The translations under genes were made by a program, and so were the position numbers. This document shows positions 36,772 through 45,346 of a DNA stretch of 64,000 nucleotides, in pieces. The notes under the pieces are model-generated. The model was not told the DNA's origin, did not search any database, and worked only from the letters and a program-made list of their open reading frames with translations. Origin of the DNA: Leptospira sp. WS60.C2 (GTDB lineage: Bacteria; Spirochaetota; Leptospiria; Leptospirales; Leptospiraceae); NCBI RefSeq assembly GCF_040833955.1, contig NZ_CP162133.1:620001-684000 (forward strand). Direction: 5' to 3'. The stretch's first letter is position 1. The number at the start of each line of letters is the position of its first letter.

Positions 36772-38112
36772 TTATCCATTTTCTGATGGTTCTTCGAATC
36801 TTTTTTGATTTTTGAAGTGGGCAATATAGGTAACAAGTACGAGTGCTCCTACTGGCACTGCAAAATAGATATGAACTTGGATGAGTCCAGCGATCATTCC
36901 TAAAATTCCACCTAAGAATTGTATGACGACTAAATTGCCACCCGTATTGTCTAAGATCATTTTCTCTAAATCATCTGTGTCGAGTGCCATAACCCTTTCT
37001 TCGACAAGGGCTGTGACATTGATGTTGTGGACAAATTTTTCAATATTGGTTTTGAGATAAGCCTTTCCTTCTTCACTGTTCATGAACTCAAGCAGACGTT
37101 TTTTGACCCAGTCGACGGCACGGAAAAAGTTTTTTTCAATTTCTTCCCAGTTGTTTGGATCATCTAGATAGGCTTGCAAACGTTCGATTCCCGAAGGTAA
37201 TAAATTTTGTCTGGCGTAGTCACCACTTGCTTCCAGCCAATTGGAAATTTTCCCTGTGATGAATTCTTGGGTTTCTTTTGAATTGAGTCTTTCTTGCAAT
37301 CCAGCCATCATATCATCCATCATCTTCATAAATTGGTCTGAAGTTTCTGGGTCTTTCACAAATCGTTCTAACAGTTCCCGAATGGCATCTTCATTAAAGG
37401 AAAAGATTTTTTTGACACCAATCCCAATTTTTCCCAAGGTGCTTCTTGTTTTTAAATATTCTTCCAAACCTTCATTGAGTAAGTTCGCAAGCTTTGGCAT
37501 CTCTTCGAGTAAGATGACTCTGAGTTGTTTACCCAATTCTTCTCGATTGGTTTCTTCCGTTAGGTAGTATGTTAGGCGGTTTCTTGTGTATTCCCAAAGT
37601 TTTTGAACTTCTTCGGGACGTTCCGCCATTTTTTTCATGGTTTCTTCGGAAAAGTCAAAGATCACTTCCAAAATTTCTGGTCCACGTTCTTTGAGCATGG
37701 ATATGATTTTGGTAACGAGTAGGGTACGGATTTCGTCGTTGTGGATTGCTTCGTCAATCTCTTTGACAATCTTTTGGATTCCCGTTTCGACGAGGTTTCT
37801 TTCGTAAATGTAAGCAAGAATGATGTCAGGATGGAGTAAGTTACTTTGAATGCTTTCTCCTAAGGATTTTGCAATTTTGGATTTGTTTTTAGGAACAAGC
37901 CCAGACCATCCGAGCACCTTACCATGTTTTGGTTGGAATAACATTTTGATCGCAAGAAAATTGGTATAATATCCTACCATCCCTGCCATCAGGACAACAA
38001 AGATCGCGTTGATCCAAACATTGCCCTCATAGTAGATTTGAAAGCCACCGCAGATGATCGAAAAAAGTACAAGGAGTCTTCGATACCAAGTATCTAGTTT
38101 AGCGACATCCAT
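36772..38112 (-). CDS. DUF445 family membrane-anchored protein
   Basis: 446 residues. Two membrane helices near the N-terminus (about 12-60, including AGMVGYYTNFLAIKMLFQP) with the conserved GWSGLVPKNKSKIAKSLGE that marks DUF445, a long charged helical region, and a C-terminal helix pair (VVIQFLGGILGMIAGLIQVHIYF). The family is widespread; its role is unknown. It begins one base after the SDR stop, so it is translated with SDR and GNAT. Confidence 0.86.
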   Translation of the reverse strand: MDVAKLDTWYRRLLVLFSIICGGFQIYYEGNVWINAIFVVLMAGMVGYYTNFLAIKMLFQPKHGKVLGWSGLVPKNKSKIAKSLGESIQSNLLHPDIILAYIYERNLVETGIQKIVKEIDEAIHNDEIRTLLVTKIISMLKERGPEILEVIFDFSEETMKKMAERPEEVQKLWEYTRNRLTYYLTEETNREELGKQLRVILLEEMPKLANLLNEGLEEYLKTRSTLGKIGIGVKKIFSFNEDAIRELLERFVKDPETSDQFMKMMDDMMAGLQERLNSKETQEFITGKISNWLEASGDYARQNLLPSGIERLQAYLDDPNNWEEIEKNFFRAVDWVKKRLLEFMNSEEGKAYLKTNIEKFVHNINVTALVEERVMALDTDDLEKMILDNTGGNLVVIQFLGGILGMIAGLIQVHIYFAVPVGALVLVTYIAHFKNQKRFEEPSENG

Positions 38113-38113
38113 T

Positions 38114-38887
38114 CTATTCCTCTTCTAACTTTAAATATCTTCCGCTGAGTTTTCGTAAAAAACCTCTTGGGATCAGCTCTGATACAGTGATGGCACCTTG
38201 GTTAAAACTTCCTGTGATACAAACTGCCTGATTGTATTTAAGTGCACTTAACGACTCTTCGACGACTTCTTCTGCATTCTGCCACATAAAGGATGGATAT
38301 TTGGATTTGTTGATTCCTGCCCGCTGGTGGAAATCAGAATGAGTGAGCCCAGGACAAAGTGCTTGTACATGGATTCCGTAATGTTTTGCTTCTTCATGGA
38401 TGGACTCGGTGAAGGATTTTACAAAGGCTTTGGTTGCGGCATAAATCGCACTCCCTGGTGCAGGTAAGTAACCGGCAATGGATGCCACATTGATGAGATA
38501 TCCTTTTTTGTTCTTTTTGAATCGGTTGAGAGCAGTATGACTTAAGTGGACAAGTGTTTTGACATTGAGAGTGACTTCATCTAGTTCCTTATCAAGAGGT
38601 AAGGTTGCAAATTCTCCCACCGTTCCAAAGCCAGCATTGTTCACTAACACTTCTGCCTCTTTGTCTTTTTCAATGATACTTGCGAGTTCTTCGACATCCT
38701 TCTTTTTGGTGAGATCCAATGCATAGTATTTTAACATACCTCGTGACTTTGGTTCTAATTCCAAAATCACCTTTTTTAAATCTGCTTCTGTCCGAGAGAT
38801 TAGATAAACATTATACTCTTTACCAAGTGCTCTAACAAATTCCTTTCCGATACCTTGTGATGCGCCAGTTACATATGCATTTTTCAT
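38114..38887 (-). CDS. Short-chain dehydrogenase/reductase
   Basis: 257 residues. YVTGASQGIGKEFVRAL is the TGxxxGxG cofactor motif, VLVNNAGFGTVGEF is the NNAG motif, and NVASIAGYLPAPGSAIYAATKAF carries the catalytic Ser, Tyr and Lys. It acts as an NAD(P)-dependent oxidoreductase; the substrate is unknown. No membrane or signal features. Its ATG overlaps the stop of the GNAT gene. Confidence 0.88.
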   Translation of the reverse strand: MKNAYVTGASQGIGKEFVRALGKEYNVYLISRTEADLKKVILELEPKSRGMLKYYALDLTKKKDVEELASIIEKDKEAEVLVNNAGFGTVGEFATLPLDKELDEVTLNVKTLVHLSHTALNRFKKNKKGYLINVASIAGYLPAPGSAIYAATKAFVKSFTESIHEEAKHYGIHVQALCPGLTHSDFHQRAGINKSKYPSFMWQNAEEVVEESLSALKYNQAVCITGSFNQGAITVSELIPRGFLRKLSGRYLKLEEE

Positions 38888-39312
38888 TCGATGGGATTCC
38901 TCTTCATAAGAACGGCAGTGGATCCGTCCGGATAATAATTTTTACGTCTCTCTAGTTCCATAAAACCTACGGATTCATAGAGTTTGATGGCAGGTAAGTT
39001 AGATTCCTTTACCTCGAGGAAAAATTCCTTTTTGGGGAATTCTGAAAATAGTTTTTCTAACAACTGTTTTGCTAGACCTAACTTTCTGTAGTTGGGAAGT
39101 GTAGCAATTCGAAAAATCTCAATTTCCCAAGGAGTTTCACAAACTAACGCATAACATTGTGTTGTTTGATCCCCAATCGCAAATGCCACATGAAACTCCA
39201 GATGGGTTTGGATCATTTTATCTGTCCATTCCTCACTTGGAAAACAAAGATGTTCCCAGGTTTGAATCTCTGGCAAATCTTCTTCACCCAGCCTACGAAA
39301 ACTAAGAGACAT
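38884..39312 (-). CDS. GNAT-family N-acetyltransferase
   Basis: About 142 residues. FRIATLPNYRKLGLAKQLLEKL contains the R-x-x-G-x-A acetyl-CoA loop and ESNLPAIKLYESVGFMEL is the C-terminal GNAT motif, close to RimI-type protein N-acetyltransferases. The substrate is unknown. I start at ATG 39312; the frame also has GTG at 39318. It leads the GNAT-SDR-DUF445 run and diverges from the TPR lipoprotein. Confidence 0.8.
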   Translation of the reverse strand: MSLSFRRLGEEDLPEIQTWEHLCFPSEEWTDKMIQTHLEFHVAFAIGDQTTQCYALVCETPWEIEIFRIATLPNYRKLGLAKQLLEKLFSEFPKKEFFLEVKESNLPAIKLYESVGFMELERRKNYYPDGSTAVLMKRNPIE

Positions 39313-39362
39313 AATCACATTTTTTTCTTTTCATCCAAAAGAAAGAAACTAAAATCGAACCG

Positions 39363-40280
39363 ATGGGCACAAAAAACAACAGGTTTTCTTTGGTTTTGGC
39401 ACTAAAGATGGGATTTGTTTTGAGTTTGGTTCTATTTTTGACAGGTTGTGAGTATCTCAAATCTCTTACCGAATCCAGATACCGAAAACGTATCGGGGGA
39501 GAACCAACTTCCGAGAAAGATATCGTCAATTGGAAGGAAAAACTGGCCTTAGAAGAGGCTGAAATCGAGGAGATGGAAAAACGGATTCGTAAACTCGTAC
39601 AAAAATCCAATCAATCAGCCGCTCTTTCTTGGAAAATTGCACGTGCCTATATGAGAGCGGGGTCTGCTGATGTCGGAGTTCGTTTTTATGAAGAGGCTTT
39701 AAACGAATCGATCCCCAATGCGAAACAAGGTGGGTTTGAAATCCATTCCTATGAGTCGGCTCTCCCTTTTTTTGAAAAAGCCGTTCAAACAGGGAAATTA
39801 GATAAACAGTTGTTATATGAAACTGCGGTTGCCTATGCCAATGCATCCAAAGATATGGGCTGGGAGCCCACAAGAAGAAGTCGTGCCATTGGATTATTCA
39901 AACAATTATCAAAACTCGACAAAGATGACACTCGTTTCCCATTTCAATTGGCACTGATCTATTTTGATTCTTCCTTAAAAGATGAAGCTTGGAATGGAAA
40001 TTTAGCGAATGGTTATGAAGAGGTAGACATAGCTTTTTCTCTCTTGGATCAAATCTTACGCAAGGAACCTTATAATGTTCCTACGCGGTTCGCAAAGGCA
40101 AACTTTTTGTACCAAATCGGAAAGTCTTCTTTAGCGTATGAAGAATACACAAGGATCAAATCCATTTTGGAACAGATGAAAGCGAATGGAAACATTCGAG
40201 AACCTTTAGAAGAAAATTCTTCATACAAAAATGTGATCAAAAATTTAAACACTCTTGGGGCCCAAAACAAGTCCAATTGA
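39363..40280 (+). CDS. TPR-containing lipoprotein
   Basis: 305 residues with lipobox LVLFLTGC (Cys23). The mature part opens with a coiled-coil-like helix (LALEEAEIEEMEKRIRKLV), then TPR-like helices: SAALSWKIARAYMRAGSADV, ALPFFEKAVQTGKLDKQLL, RFPFQLALIYFDSSLKDEA and VPTRFAKANFLYQIGKSSLA. Such proteins are scaffolds for envelope complexes. The dprA gene follows after 11 bases. Confidence 0.8.
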   Translation: MGTKNNRFSLVLALKMGFVLSLVLFLTGCEYLKSLTESRYRKRIGGEPTSEKDIVNWKEKLALEEAEIEEMEKRIRKLVQKSNQSAALSWKIARAYMRAGSADVGVRFYEEALNESIPNAKQGGFEIHSYESALPFFEKAVQTGKLDKQLLYETAVAYANASKDMGWEPTRRSRAIGLFKQLSKLDKDDTRFPFQLALIYFDSSLKDEAWNGNLANGYEEVDIAFSLLDQILRKEPYNVPTRFAKANFLYQIGKSSLAYEEYTRIKSILEQMKANGNIREPLEENSSYKNVIKNLNTLGAQNKSN

Positions 40281-40291
40281 CCTAATCTATA

Positions 40292-41215
40292 GTGGTCGTA
40301 TCCATTTTGGGTCATCCCAAGGTCATATCGTTTCTTCGCAAAACTAAGCTTTGGCGAAACTATCTTTCGTTTGAAACTTTATACCATGATCTGTCCAAGT
40401 TTTTCCCACCAGAAGACTGGACTTTATGGCAAAAAGAATGTGAACTTTGGGAACAAAATAAGGATCCAAGTTGGAAACTCCTCCACTTTTATGAAGATTT
40501 CTATCCCAAGGCTTTGAAAGAGATTTATGATCCTCCCCTTGTTTTGGTTTGTCTTGGGAATCTTTCCTTGTTGCAGAAAGATCTAGTCGCCATCGTGGGA
40601 ACACGGAAATCTTCCCCGATTTCCCTTCTTGCCACTGCCTCTCTTGTCCAATGTCTTTCTGAGAGAGAAAATCTTGCCATTGTTTCTGGTATGGCACTTG
40701 GAATCGACAGACAGGCTTTTCTATCTGCCTTGGATTGGGGAATTCCTGTCATCGGTGTCCTTGGTACAACCCTGGGGATCGAATACCCTCCTGGGAACCG
40801 CGACCTTTACAAGCGCATTAAAAAAGATTCCAAACAATTGTTACTCTCTGAGTTTTTGTTACACACAGAACCTGCCAAGTGGACCTTCCCCAAACGAAAT
40901 CGTGTGATTTCTGGTCTTTGCCAAACGGTATACATAATGGAATCTGGAAAAAAATCTGGAACCATTTCGACGGCCACAAGTGCGATGGAACAAAATCGAG
41001 AAATTTATGTATTTGATCATCCCAAACAATTTGATAATGAAGGTGGGAAGATGTTACTCAGACAAGGTGCTGAACGTTTGAGTGGTGAGGTAATTACCAA
41101 AGAAGCAGTAGTAGAAGAGAAACGAATTTTGAGTTATGATGATTGGCGGAAAGAAAAAACCACCCACTTTTTGAGACAAGAGGGTGGAGGGAAAAATTTT
41201 AAATTTATCCTTTAA
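40292..41215 (+). CDS. dprA: DNA-processing protein DprA
   Basis: 307 residues with the DprA/Smf Rossmann domain: VAIVGTRKSSPISLLATASL, AIVSGMALGIDRQAFLSAL, EYPPGNRDLYKRI, and FPKRNRVISGLCQTVYIMES. DprA loads RecA onto incoming single-stranded DNA in transformation. It is shorter than many DprA proteins (about 360 residues), with little left for the C-terminal winged helix. The GTG start at 40292 has no clear ribosome site, so the start is uncertain. Its end overlaps the convergent exchanger gene by 11 bases. Confidence 0.88.
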   Translation: MVVSILGHPKVISFLRKTKLWRNYLSFETLYHDLSKFFPPEDWTLWQKECELWEQNKDPSWKLLHFYEDFYPKALKEIYDPPLVLVCLGNLSLLQKDLVAIVGTRKSSPISLLATASLVQCLSERENLAIVSGMALGIDRQAFLSALDWGIPVIGVLGTTLGIEYPPGNRDLYKRIKKDSKQLLLSEFLLHTEPAKWTFPKRNRVISGLCQTVYIMESGKKSGTISTATSAMEQNREIYVFDHPKQFDNEGGKMLLRQGAERLSGEVITKEAVVEEKRILSYDDWRKEKTTHFLRQEGGGKNFKFIL

Positions 41216-42239
41216 AGATAAATCCAGCTACCGTTGCTATAACATAAATGATGAGTAAAAACACACCAAACGGACGTTTGATTTTGTCTTTGGAGAAAAC
41301 AATTCCCAAACGAAACAAAATGAGAACAATGAGCATGGAAGGAAAGTAGAATGTGAAAAAACTTACGGGAGCTTCGAGTCCTGTTTTGGTGACTGCCGCT
41401 GCCGCACCCGATACAAAAAGAACGTTCAGGATATCAGCTCCGATGATGTTTCCTACCGCAAGTTCTGAGTGACCACGTCTTGAAGCTTGGATGGCAGTGA
41501 CAAGCTCAGGCAAACTCGTTCCAAAGGCAACGAGTGTCGCACCGATGATGGAATCAGGAATGGACAACCGAACGGCTGTTTCTTGGACTGAAGGAATGAG
41601 CACTTTTGAGGAAAGAATCACAAGGGTAATGGCTACCACGAGTTTGATGAAAATCACCCAAAATGGAGATTCATCGTATTCTGTTGTGTCATCGAGTCCC
41701 GCTTCTAATTCACCAGGTTTGGATCTGGACCATCGGATGCTTAAGTAAACATACACACCCAGTAAAATCAAAAAAACGATTCCTGTTCCTTGGTCAATTC
41801 GTCCTCCCGTTGTAAACGTAGAAGCGAGGTTGGACCAAGGGAGTGCTGCAAATACGAGTAAAAATCCGCTGAGGACCTGGATCCAACCCTGGCGGTTCAC
41901 AAGTCGTTTGTCGATGTCAGGTGGAGAGATAAGGATGGCAATCCCCAGGATGAGTCCTGTATCGCAGATGATGGAACCCACAGCGTTTCCGAGTGCGATT
42001 CCTGGATTTCCTTCGAGAGCCGCAAGGACAGAGACAGAAACTTCAGGAAGAGTGGTTCCTAAGCTGACAATCGTTGCTCCGATGATCATCTTCGGCACTC
42101 CCCATCTGGTGGAAAGGGAAACCGCTTCATCGACTAAAACATCCGCGGATTTTCCGAGGATCAAGATGGAGCCAATGATGACGAGTAAAAGAACGGGTAA
42201 GGGAAGGGTTTGAAAAGTTGCAGTCAGAAATGCATCCAT
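41205..42239 (-). CDS. Calcium/sodium antiporter (CaCA family, YrbG-like)
   Basis: 344 residues with about ten membrane helices in two repeats. The alpha-1 repeat is GATIVSLGTTLPEVSVSVLA with GNAVGSIICDTG and the alpha-2 repeat is GATLVAFGTSLPELVTAIQA with GNIIGADILN. The conserved acidic residues in both are present. It exchanges cytoplasmic Ca2+ for Na+ or H+. A hydrophilic loop (about 172-192, SKPGELEAGLDDTTEYDESP) separates the halves. Confidence 0.92.
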   Translation of the reverse strand: MDAFLTATFQTLPLPVLLLVIIGSILILGKSADVLVDEAVSLSTRWGVPKMIIGATIVSLGTTLPEVSVSVLAALEGNPGIALGNAVGSIICDTGLILGIAILISPPDIDKRLVNRQGWIQVLSGFLLVFAALPWSNLASTFTTGGRIDQGTGIVFLILLGVYVYLSIRWSRSKPGELEAGLDDTTEYDESPFWVIFIKLVVAITLVILSSKVLIPSVQETAVRLSIPDSIIGATLVAFGTSLPELVTAIQASRRGHSELAVGNIIGADILNVLFVSGAAAAVTKTGLEAPVSFFTFYFPSMLIVLILFRLGIVFSKDKIKRPFGVFLLIIYVIATVAGFIFKG

Positions 42240-42255
42240 GGATAAAGGTCAGAAT

Positions 42256-42879
42256 ATGGACTACTTACTTCGACTGCGACTCTTTCTTTATCTCGGGGTA
42301 CTCGCTTTTTTTTCACCTGCCTTCGGACAACCACGAATCCCCAAAGAACCATCTCTCCCATCAGTTCCAAACGAAGAAGTCAAGGAAACACGAAATGCCA
42401 GAGGAGACAAGGATTCGGGAGAACCACGGGTAATCAATTTAACACTTTGTGATGGAAGAACTGTGCGAGGTGAATCGTCTAGCGGAAGTCAGTCGATCTT
42501 TTTTGAACACACAAAGGATGGAATTTTATACAAAAAAAAACTGACTGTGAGTGAACTGGATTCCCTCAAAATCGATTCTTGGGAACTCAAATCAAAACGG
42601 GAAGAAAAGAAAGGAGTCACCTATGAAGTCCTTCCTAAAAAAATCAGAATCCGTACGAAAAATGGAGAGGTTTTTTACAAAGAAACAGGTGTTGCCGACT
42701 TAAAACTGTTAAACATTGAAATCAAAAATAATAATGGTGAGACCACGCTTTTTACATATTGGGTGGATTTAAAATTTCCAGATGGGAAGTGGTATTCTGG
42801 CCTTCCCACAACCAAAGGAGACCAATCCTTTCGAGAAGATTGTTTGAAAGATGTTGTTCGAATGATCGAGTGGGAATAA
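42256..42879 (+). CDS. Secreted hypothetical protein
   Basis: About 207 residues from ATG 42256, with AAGG 7 bases upstream. The signal peptide runs LRLRLFLYLGVLAFFSPAFG. The mature part is charged and carries a possible beta-rich repeat: ICRLCDGRTVRGE-like INLTLCDGRTVRGESSSG, ISVSELDSLKIDSW-like TVSELDSLKIDSWELKS, and TFWVDLKF-like FTYWVDLKFPDGKW. The pattern resembles a small beta-sandwich. Function unknown. It is transcribed away from the exchanger gene. Confidence 0.7.
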   Translation: MDYLLRLRLFLYLGVLAFFSPAFGQPRIPKEPSLPSVPNEEVKETRNARGDKDSGEPRVINLTLCDGRTVRGESSSGSQSIFFEHTKDGILYKKKLTVSELDSLKIDSWELKSKREEKKGVTYEVLPKKIRIRTKNGEVFYKETGVADLKLLNIEIKNNNGETTLFTYWVDLKFPDGKWYSGLPTTKGDQSFREDCLKDVVRMIEWE

Positions 42880-42972
42880 TCGAGTGATGGCAAAAATTGT
42901 TTGGTAGCATTGTTAGATTGTTTGCCTTCCCATCAAAAATCAAAACCAAATCAGATCCTAAATTGACTCCGA

Positions 42973-43020
42973 AACCCATGTAGATACTCATCTAACTACA
43001 TGGGTTCGATTCTTGTTTTT
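42973..43020. terminator. Bidirectional terminator between 42256 gene and decarboxylase
   Basis: AACCCATGTAG (42973-42983) and CTACATGGGTT (42996-43006) form an 11-bp perfect stem with a 12-base loop, followed on the plus strand by TTCTTGTTTTT. It lies between two convergent genes and can serve both strands. Confidence 0.75.
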
Positions 43021-43030
43021 CCTTTCCTCT

Positions 43031-45307
43031 TTAAGATTCGATCACACAATCAACAAAGTAGGTTAGGTGGCCTGTTTCCGATTTTTCTTCCACAAGTCCA
43101 TGAATGTCCGTTTCAAAGCCAGGGAATTTTGTATTGAATTCACGAGCAAATTGTAAGTAACGAATGATCGTAGAATTGAACTTTTCCCCTGGGATGAGAA
43201 GTGGGATTCCTGGTGGGTATGGAGTGAGTAACACAGACGTGATCCTTCCTTCCAACTCATCAATTGGAACCCGTTCGATATCACGATGAGCCATTTTAGC
43301 AAATGCTTCGGATGGTTTCATCGCAGGGATCATCGGGCTTAAATACATTTCAGTTGTTAGGTGAGAGATATTGTTGGCACGATACACTTCGTGCATGGAT
43401 TGGCAAAGGTCTCGTAAACCAATTCGATCGTATTTAGGATAGGCCGCTGTGAATTTTGGCATCACTCTCCAAAGTGGTTGGTTGGAATCATAATCATCTT
43501 TGAACTGTTGTAACTCAGTGACCATGGTATTCCAACGACCTTTGGTAATTCCAATGGTAAACATGATAAAGAAACTATAAAGACCTGTCTTTTCGACAAT
43601 GATCCCGTGTTCTGCAAGATACTTTGTGAGAATGAGAGCAGGGATTCCCCAGTCGGCAAATTCGCCTTCCACACTCATACCAGGTGTGATGACAGTGGCT
43701 TTGATTGGATCTAACATATTAAATCCTTCTGCAATGTCACCGAATCCATGCCAACGATCATTGGCTTTTAGAATCCACTCGTCTCTTTCTCCTGCCCCTT
43801 CTTCCGCAAGAGCTTCTGGACCCCAAACACTAAACCACCAGTCTTCTTCTAATTCCAAATCCACTTTGCGCATGGCACGTCGGAAGTCTAACGCCTCTTC
43901 GATGGACTCTTCTACAAGAGCATTTCCACCAGGAGATTCCATCATGGCAGCTGCCACATCACAAGAAGCGATGATGGCATATTGTGGACTCGTGCTTGTG
44001 TGCATCAAAAATGCTTCGTTGAATAGATTTCGATCTAAGGTTTCCTTTTCACTGTTTTGTACAAGGATCTGACTTGCCTGGGAGAGTCCAGCCAGGAGTT
44101 TGTGTGTGGACTGGGTTGCAAAGATCATACTCTCTTTTGGGCGAGGTCTATCGGAACCAATTGCGTGCATACCGGTATAAAAACGATGGAAAGCTGCATG
44201 TGGTAACCATGCTTCATCAAAATGAAGAGTGGAAATTTTTCCATCTAACTCCGATTTGATGTCTTCGACATTGTAAAGGATTCCATCATAAGTACTTTGT
44301 GTGATGGTGAGAATTCTTGGATTTCCTTTTACCTCTTTGGCAAATGGGTGGTCAGCAATTTTTTTCTGAATGTTCTCCCATGTAAATTCTGATTTGGGTA
44401 TAGGGCCAATGATACCGAAGTGGTTTCTTGTTGGCATGAGAAAAACAGGAATGGCTCCCGTCATTGTGATCGCATGTAAAATACTTTTATGGCAGTTCCT
44501 GTCGACGATGACTACGTCTCCGGGAGCTACTGTGCTATGCCAAACAATTTTGTTGGAAGTGGAAGTTCCGTTAGTTACAAAATACAAACTATCGCATTGA
44601 AAAATCCTCGCGGCGTTTCGTTCACTGGCAGAGATGGGACCTGTATGATCTAAGAGTTGACCGAGTTCATCGACCGCATTACACACGTCAGCTCGTAACA
44701 TATTCTCACCAAAAAATTGGTGGAACATTTGTCCCACAGGGCTTTTTAAGAAAGCAACACCACCAGAGTGACCAGGACAATGCCAACTATAACTTCCATC
44801 ATGTGCATATTGTGTTAGTGCGCGAAAGAATGGAGGAGGAAGGCTATCCAAATAGGATTTTACCTCTCTGTGGATGGCGCGTGCCATAAACTCTGGAGTG
44901 TCTTCAAACATATGAATGAAGCCGTGGAGTTCTTTTAAGATACTGTTAGGAATGTGACGGCTTGTTCTTGTTTCCCCATACAAAAACAGAGGTATGTCGG
45001 CGTTTCTGTGACGCACTTGTGTGACAAAATCTTTGAGCTGGCGTAGAGCGTCAGGTACTTCGCCTTCCGTTTCAGGAGTGAACTCTTCGTCGTCGATTGA
45101 AAGAATGAATCCACAAGCCCTACTTTGTTGTTGCACAAAACTGGTGAGGTCTCCGTAACTGGTGACACCCAGAACTTCAATGCCTTCGCCTTCTAAGGCC
45201 TTTGCAATAGCGCGAATGCCAAGACCACTGGCATTTTCGGAACGAAAATCTTCATCAATGATGATGATAGGAAATTGTACGATACCGTTTTGATACATCA
45301 ACTCCAT
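43031..45307 (-). CDS. Orn/Lys/Arg decarboxylase, AdiA class
   Basis: 758 residues, PLP-dependent fold type I, with the N-terminal receiver-like wing typical of the large inducible decarboxylases. HDGSYSWHCPGHSGGVAF, DVVIVDRNCHKSILHAITMTGA, STLHFDEAWLPHAAFHRFY and STHKLLAGLSQAS (PLP lysine) are in place. The overall spacing follows E. coli AdiA (arginine decarboxylase), and GFETDIHGL near the end matches its C-terminal domain. Substrate could be arginine or lysine. No matching antiporter gene is adjacent. The first ATG has only a weak ribosome site. Confidence 0.87.
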   Translation of the reverse strand: MELMYQNGIVQFPIIIIDEDFRSENASGLGIRAIAKALEGEGIEVLGVTSYGDLTSFVQQQSRACGFILSIDDEEFTPETEGEVPDALRQLKDFVTQVRHRNADIPLFLYGETRTSRHIPNSILKELHGFIHMFEDTPEFMARAIHREVKSYLDSLPPPFFRALTQYAHDGSYSWHCPGHSGGVAFLKSPVGQMFHQFFGENMLRADVCNAVDELGQLLDHTGPISASERNAARIFQCDSLYFVTNGTSTSNKIVWHSTVAPGDVVIVDRNCHKSILHAITMTGAIPVFLMPTRNHFGIIGPIPKSEFTWENIQKKIADHPFAKEVKGNPRILTITQSTYDGILYNVEDIKSELDGKISTLHFDEAWLPHAAFHRFYTGMHAIGSDRPRPKESMIFATQSTHKLLAGLSQASQILVQNSEKETLDRNLFNEAFLMHTSTSPQYAIIASCDVAAAMMESPGGNALVEESIEEALDFRRAMRKVDLELEEDWWFSVWGPEALAEEGAGERDEWILKANDRWHGFGDIAEGFNMLDPIKATVITPGMSVEGEFADWGIPALILTKYLAEHGIIVEKTGLYSFFIMFTIGITKGRWNTMVTELQQFKDDYDSNQPLWRVMPKFTAAYPKYDRIGLRDLCQSMHEVYRANNISHLTTEMYLSPMIPAMKPSEAFAKMAHRDIERVPIDELEGRITSVLLTPYPPGIPLLIPGEKFNSTIIRYLQFAREFNTKFPGFETDIHGLVEEKSETGHLTYFVDCVIES

Positions 45308-45346
45308 AGGAGGTATGTCCCACAGAGAATCAAATGATTTTAGTTT

